Shown here: positions 1 through 64,000 of the stretch, one piece after another
How positions within the stretch are numbered: position 1 is the first letter of the stretch
How the letters are laid out: each line of letters begins with the position of its first letter
Assembly (NCBI GenBank): GCA_032622095.1
Contig: CP136063.1
Span: 94,155,980 to 94,219,979 of the forward strand
Source of the DNA: Siphonodentalium dalli
Lineage: Eukaryota; Mollusca; Scaphopoda; Gadilida; Siphonodentaliidae
DNA length: 64,000 bases
Direction: 5' to 3'
Notes under the pieces: model-generated
Seen by the model: the letters and a program-made list of their open reading frames with translations, nothing else
Told to the model about the DNA's origin: nothing
Database searches by the model: none
Made by a program: the position numbers and the translations under genes

Positions 1-921
1 ATTTTGATGGCTTGATCAAATATAAACTGATTTTGTTGATATATGAGACTTTCTCAACAATGTCTGCCTCATGATCCAATTAATGCGTTTATAATCCAAG
101 CCGATGTTTCACATAGCTACCATAAGTTAACTCGACTCCGCATCTCTGATGCGAATCCTGTGTTATCTTTCTTACTTAGGTGTTCGTTAACAATTCCCGT
201 TACTTAATCTCAATATAAATGTATACATTAAAATGGTCTGTCATTTATTTTAAGCAATATTTAAAAAATTTAAGTGCAATCATTTGTTGAACTTGTTATT
301 TGAATTCATGTTATTATTCATGGATTGGGGTCCACACTCAGAGATCGATTTAATTTTTAAAATGTGTAGCATTTTTCAGCACTGGATAAATTTTTTATAG
401 CATTCCCTACAAATACATGTTTTTTCATTGTAAATTGCTCAGCAGAGTTTGGATATTGCATCACAAATTGCGATGCGAATCCAGTTAAATCGAGCCCTAC
501 CAATCCATGAAAAATAAAATGAATTAAATTAACAAGTTCAACAAATGATTACCCCAATTTGGATGCTAGGATATGCCATACTTTGGTCTTTGTGTTGCAC
601 TTGATTGTATGCTAGTAAGCCTGGTATGTAATCAGTGCAATTACTCAGACTAAAACGAGCAATGCCACCATGAAATAATCCAGAAATAAAAATGGTCTGA
701 CCATGTATTAGATTACTTCTCTATGTATGCACTGCCTTCACATGATGACTAACCCATTCATTCCTGAATTAATTATTACACTCAGTTCTAAAGTATACAA
801 TGGGATAACCTATCCCTTATTTGCTGGGATGGTCAGATAAGTACTACATACCGTATCCTGATTTTGACCAGGTTACAAGCAGACGAGAGACAGAGAAACA
901 CTCTTTGAATTCTCGTACTCA
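1..921. other. 5' intron stretch, no features
   Basis: A weak inverted pair (ATTCATGGATTGG near 317, CCAATCCATG near 500) suggests an old foldback across about 270-550. No WDR35 N-terminal exon is visible. Confidence 0.45.
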
Positions 922-925
922 TTAA

Positions 926-1126
926 CCCTTTCTATACTAAATACTCATTGACGAGTCCCTTGGAAATGTTCAGTTAATAAATTCAACAAACTTATTTAAT
1001 ATCTGAACATTTCCCACCAATGGATATGAATACTTCTGCACTTGTACTAGCTTTTCACCAATTGTCTGCTTTTGTTACTTGCATACTTTTATAACTGAAT
1101 GGGAGAATCCATTAGTATAGAAAGGG
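926..1126. mobile_element. TTAA MITE, CCCTTTCTATACTAAAT subfamily
   Basis: TTAA at 922-925 and 1127-1130; CCCTTTCTATACTAAATACT left, TTAGTATAGAAAGGG right; 201 bp. Confidence 0.88.
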
Positions 1127-1259
1127 TTAAGCAGCCCAAAGAAATTAGGAAAAATGTCGTACAGCAAATTTAATGCTGTGGCATGTTAGATTCCACATGT
1201 TGCCAAGGCGTTTCCCACGGCATTGCTTATTATCGTGGCCATTTTCGAGGACTGGTTAA

Positions 1260-1460
1260 CCCTTCCGTGACTGGAGCTTCATGAAATTTTGTGAAAACCC
1301 TTTGCCAATGTGTTCTCTTGTATATGTGAGTCTCCCATAGGGAGCCTCGCATATATAAGAGAATGCATTGGCCTAATATTATTTACCTTTAAATACTGTG
1401 TAAGCCAGTGCATTCTCCTATATGCGAGGCTCTCGCAGGATCTTTAATGCTGCACCATGC
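1260..1460. mobile_element. TTAA MITE, two-hairpin subfamily, right end lost
   Basis: TTAA at 1256-1259, CCCTTCCGTGACTGGAGC start, hairpin arms around CCCATAGGGAGCC, second hairpin half, GATCTTTAATGCTGCACCA near the end. Ends 60 bp before exon w1 without a clear TTAA. Confidence 0.78.
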
Positions 1461-1521
1461 ATCAATAGTCCCAAATTATGAATGGAAATCAACTACAGTC
1501 TGAAACTCAAATTTATTTTAG

Positions 1522-60921
<59,400 letters not shown>

Positions 60922-60924
<3 letters not shown>

Positions 60925-61823
60925 TAAAACCTCTCTAAACCAAACACCCTTTGGACCAACCCTTCCGTTCGGTTTAGAGAGGTGTTCGGTTTATAGAAAA
61001 TTGTGCCACCATCGTAATATATTGCTACCATTACCAAAAGTGACCAAATCACGAATACTGCATTCTTGATTAATGTGACTTTATTGAATTAACTACGAAA
61101 ATCAACTATAAATAACACAGATAAAACACGATCTTGATAAACATGATAATAATATATACATGTACTCTAGATAAGATATGGAAATGATCTATTTTTCGAT
61201 GATTCAGTCTGACTTCACGAATAAGCTATCTAGCGTCGACTGTGTATGATTACATGCTGACTTGATGTTTGCTGCTTCTTGCATGTCATCTCGAGCTATG
61301 GCTCATTCATTGTGAAAGATTGATTCAACTATACAGCACCATTGTGTACTTATGGTGAATTAGTGCTTGTACAATAACTGTTGTAAAAAGTATAAACAAA
61401 CTAGCAATGCTCTAATTTTCTGTCAAGTCACCATTGTTCACTCAATGTGTGAAGAAGCATACATATATCTTTAAGAACGCTAATTAAATCGGTACGTTTA
61501 TACAACAGTACAAAACTAGTACTTTACATGCATATATGCACATTCGGTTTCCAAGGGATGAAGGAAAAGATAATTTGATCATTGTTCAACCACCTCAGGC
61601 TCCCAACTATACTATTCGCCTTGTTCAGTTTGTGGAGGTAAAATTATATTTGTTCACTCATTTATGGACTAACATACCTTTCCAATGTTAGGAATAGATA
61701 GTTTCCGGTTTACAGAGGTAATGTTTAGCAAGAATGCACTTGGATGAATTCAGGACTGGACAATTCGTTCGGTATGGAGAGGGATCCGGTTTATAGAGGG
61801 TCCACCTTGGAGAGGTTTTACTG
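60922..61823. mobile_element. 902-bp Tigger/pogo-like element supplying the WDR35 stop and 3' UTR
   Basis: TA flanks at 60920-60921 and 61824-61825; right end CAGTAAAACCTCTCC (inverted), left end TAGTAAAACCTCTC with the first base changed from C to T. Related in inverse orientation to 22523-23634. No AATAAA on the plus strand is evident inside; an ATTAAA near 61490 is a possible poly(A) signal. Confidence 0.9.
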
Positions 61824-61913
61824 TATCAAGCATTATCACTGATTATTACATCATCATACTGATCATCACAGAGAGTATTAGCTGTCCATTGAAATAGGAA
61901 GACCGTCAATTAA

Positions 61914-62165
61914 CCCTTCCATGACTGGCGCTTCCTGAAATTTTTTGAAAACCCTGTGCCATTGCATTCTCTTATATATGTGAGTCTCATAGGGAGCCTC
62001 GCATATATAAGAGAATGTACTGGCCTAATAATATTGACCTTGACCTTGTAAGCCAGTGCATTATTTTATATATGCGAAGATCCCTATAGTAGACTCGCAT
62101 ATATAAGAGAATGCACTGGCTCAGGATCTTTAATGATGCACCAGCACATCTCCCATCATGAAAAG
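61914..62165. mobile_element. TTAA MITE, two-hairpin subfamily
   Basis: TTAA at 61910-61913 and 62166-62169; CCCTTCCATGACTGGCGC left end; two hairpins; right end CATCATGAAAAGG. Confidence 0.85.
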
Positions 62166-62197
62166 GTTAAGGAATGGATGTTTGATTTTCCACACAT

Positions 62198-62411
62198 ACA
62201 GTAATGCTCTAAATAATCAACTCCTTAACCACAGCATATTTATGGGTAATTTTTCAGGATTTAGTCCGAAATATGGCTTGTTGCCATTCATCGGAAATCT
62301 CTCACAGAGCTTTCCGATGAATGGCAACAAGCCATATTTCCGACTAAATCCCCTGAAAAGTTACCCATAACTCTGCTGTGGTTAAGGAGTGGATTATTTA
62401 GGGCATTACTG
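62198..62411. mobile_element. TA foldback MITE, CAGTAATGCCCTAA family
   Basis: TA at 62196-62197 and 62412-62413; CAGTAATGCTCTAAATAATC left, GATTATTTAGGGCATTACTG right; near full-length palindrome. Confidence 0.88.
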
Positions 62412-62419
62412 TAAAAGTG

Positions 62420-63683
62420 TCAGATCTTGCATCCATACAGACCTTGCATCCATACTCTATCGAACACAAGAATATCGACATCCATTCCTTATATCTACAC
62501 TCAACTGGCAGATTAAATATCCCTTTCCATGATGGGAGCTGCGCTGGTGCAGCTCTGCACTCGCGTTCAATTTTGCATACCATCTATCCATTTTTACCAG
62601 AGTTATGGACTTTTTTAGACTTGGAAATTCAGAGTTACTTGATTTTGGGATGATAACTTCAGTTAATGATTACTGAGTGCTATGAAATTTGGTATGCAGA
62701 TTTACAACCATTTCGGCTGATAACTCCCAAGTTTATATAGAATCTTTCTGAAATGCAATTTGAAAAAGCCAACTGGTGTATTATGCAGTGCTATTTCCCT
62801 GTGAAGTCAGCCCTTTGTGCAGTCTTGCCTTCACTATTTAAACTGACGTCAAGATATTAGCTAGAGGCTGAAATGATCATAAACCCCAAAAAACTAAACC
62901 AATCGGTGTAGCTATGTTCGGGATGAATTACTGTTTGTCAGAATGCTTTATATTGGGGTAGTGACACATATTTATCATTTCAAATTGGAGATCTTCCTAT
63001 TTGAACGGTAGGTTATACTTTCTTACATGTCATGAAATCCACATTCCATTATAAGATAGAGCAATTCATAGCTATTAACTAATGCTTTCTGCATCTGTGT
63101 AATTGAATTTGATAAATTTGAGTTACCATCTGAAAGTTTTGTATTGATTTTCCATGTGTGTGTACAGTGTGATATTCATCAACATGAGTCCATCAATATC
63201 ATTTTCATGAAGAATTACCAATGATAACCACAAAATAAATAAACAACCAACAAACAGGGCATGAAATTTGGAGTGAACAACTTTTTCGTTTTCTACCCAA
63301 ATAATAATCATAGGGACCGACATAACGATTATCATGTCTGGGAAGAATTTTATTAATGCCATTAAAATAACATATCTTTGTATGTTCTCAGGCAATTAGA
63401 TCTCAATTTTGAGATGACGGAGGAGGCTATTTATTAACAGAAAATATTGTAAAACAATTTTCGCAAGGCTTTTTAAAAGAACATTTCAGTGACAATGGAG
63501 GTGCCTGAAAAGAAGCAAATTTTATTTATTGGGCCTAATTATGATATTTTAAATTGCAAACAATTCTATATTATGGCAGTGAGATTAATTTTAAGGGACC
63601 TGTTAACATGTCATCATAATTTTTCTGTCGCTCCAAATTTTATGCACTAAACTACCTAATTGGCATATCAGGCAGTCAGTTAA
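62420..63683. other. Downstream region without a recognised gene
   Basis: 62570-62720 is another ACCAGAGTTATG / GAAATTTGGTATG repeat fragment. The rest is AT-rich with no exon-like frame that I can tie to a family. Confidence 0.5.
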
Positions 63684-64000
63684 AGGCCCACTTAATTTTC
63701 GAATGCCCAGATCACATTATACACAACATATTCCATATTCTATGTGTGTCCACCAAGTGACAGAGATTCTCAGATTCACCCCAAGATTTCCGCCGTTATT
63801 TACCCCAGAATGCATCATAATTCACAACTAAGAGATAGAGTTATTCCCCTTCCATGAATAATAATAAACTCGCAGTACAGACCACACCAAATTATGCACA
63901 GAACACATGTCGTTAACTTGACAAAAAAACATGTTCACAGTTTATTCAACCGAATAAGTTGATATGTAATACAATGTTTTGGAACTTCCTCTTTCTCAGG
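63684..64000. mobile_element. Second AGGCCCACTTAATTTTC element, cut by the window end
   Basis: Preceded by TTAA (63680-63683). Interior TTCACAGTTTATT, GATA-TGTAATACAATGTTTTGG and CTTCCTCTTTC match 16820-16895 of the first copy in the same orientation. Confidence 0.8.

Noticed and set aside
1-1521. First WDR35 exons (start codon)
   Set aside because: Looked for a frame encoding the N-terminal propeller strand before w1; none found, so the start lies outside the window.
61000-64000. A second host gene downstream
   Set aside because: Frames here are short, overlap repeat elements and show no recognisable family.

Overview
The window is animal nuclear DNA: AT-rich, intron-dense, packed with eukaryotic DNA transposons, and lacking any bacterial gene organisation. 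One host gene crosses almost all of it on the + strand. It is WDR35 (IFT121), a core subunit of the intraflagellar transport A (IFT-A) complex, so the organism builds cilia. The mix of Tigger/pogo, hAT and TTAA-targeting foldback elements and short motif-rich tandem repeats suggests a marine invertebrate, possibly lophotrochozoan. That placement is a guess; the sequence does not prove a lineage.

Host gene. I can trace 29 coding exons from 1522 to 60924. All have AG/GT borders and all reading phases join without a break. They give 1132 complete codons plus a stop, roughly 96% of a normal WDR35. The first ~50 codons lie upstream of the window. Exons w1-w17 encode the two WD40 beta-propellers, w18-w27 the alpha-solenoid (TPR-like) region, and w28-w29 a cysteine-rich zinc-binding C-terminus.

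Introns. Introns make up about 94% of the gene span and are a stratified record of mobile elements. (1) A complete 2655-bp Tigger/pogo transposon (27602-30256) has an intact 455-aa transposase, 25-bp terminal repeats and a TA target duplication. (2) Non-autonomous TA-flanked elements lie at 22523-23634, 35139-36121 and 60922-61823, with small TA foldbacks at 4063, 44704, 52046, 57450, 57932, 58427 and 62198. (3) Three unrelated-looking foldback families share the same ends, TTAA|CCCTTTC...GAAAGGG|TTAA. (4) hAT-like elements lie at 17141-17990 and 59576-60387, with a probable one at 47256-49087. (5) A truncated LINE (6031-6613) sits between two ~500-bp copies of WDR35 sequence that include exon w6. 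(6) A 5S rRNA-derived dimer lies near 20 kb. (7) A 4.6-kb giant inverted repeat fills the w20-w21 intron. (8) Tandem arrays include a higher-order ABB array at 32.9-33.9 kb and a 174-bp array split by a 3.6-kb insertion.

Most notable points: the WDR35 stop codon is made of the first three bases of a transposon; the LINE structure looks like an extreme target-site duplication that copied an exon; excising the 3.6-kb element with one 9-bp repeat restores the 174-bp period exactly; and the shared CCCTTTC/TTAA termini suggest one piggyBac-like mobilising activity behind several foldback families. No second host gene is recognisable downstream of 60924.
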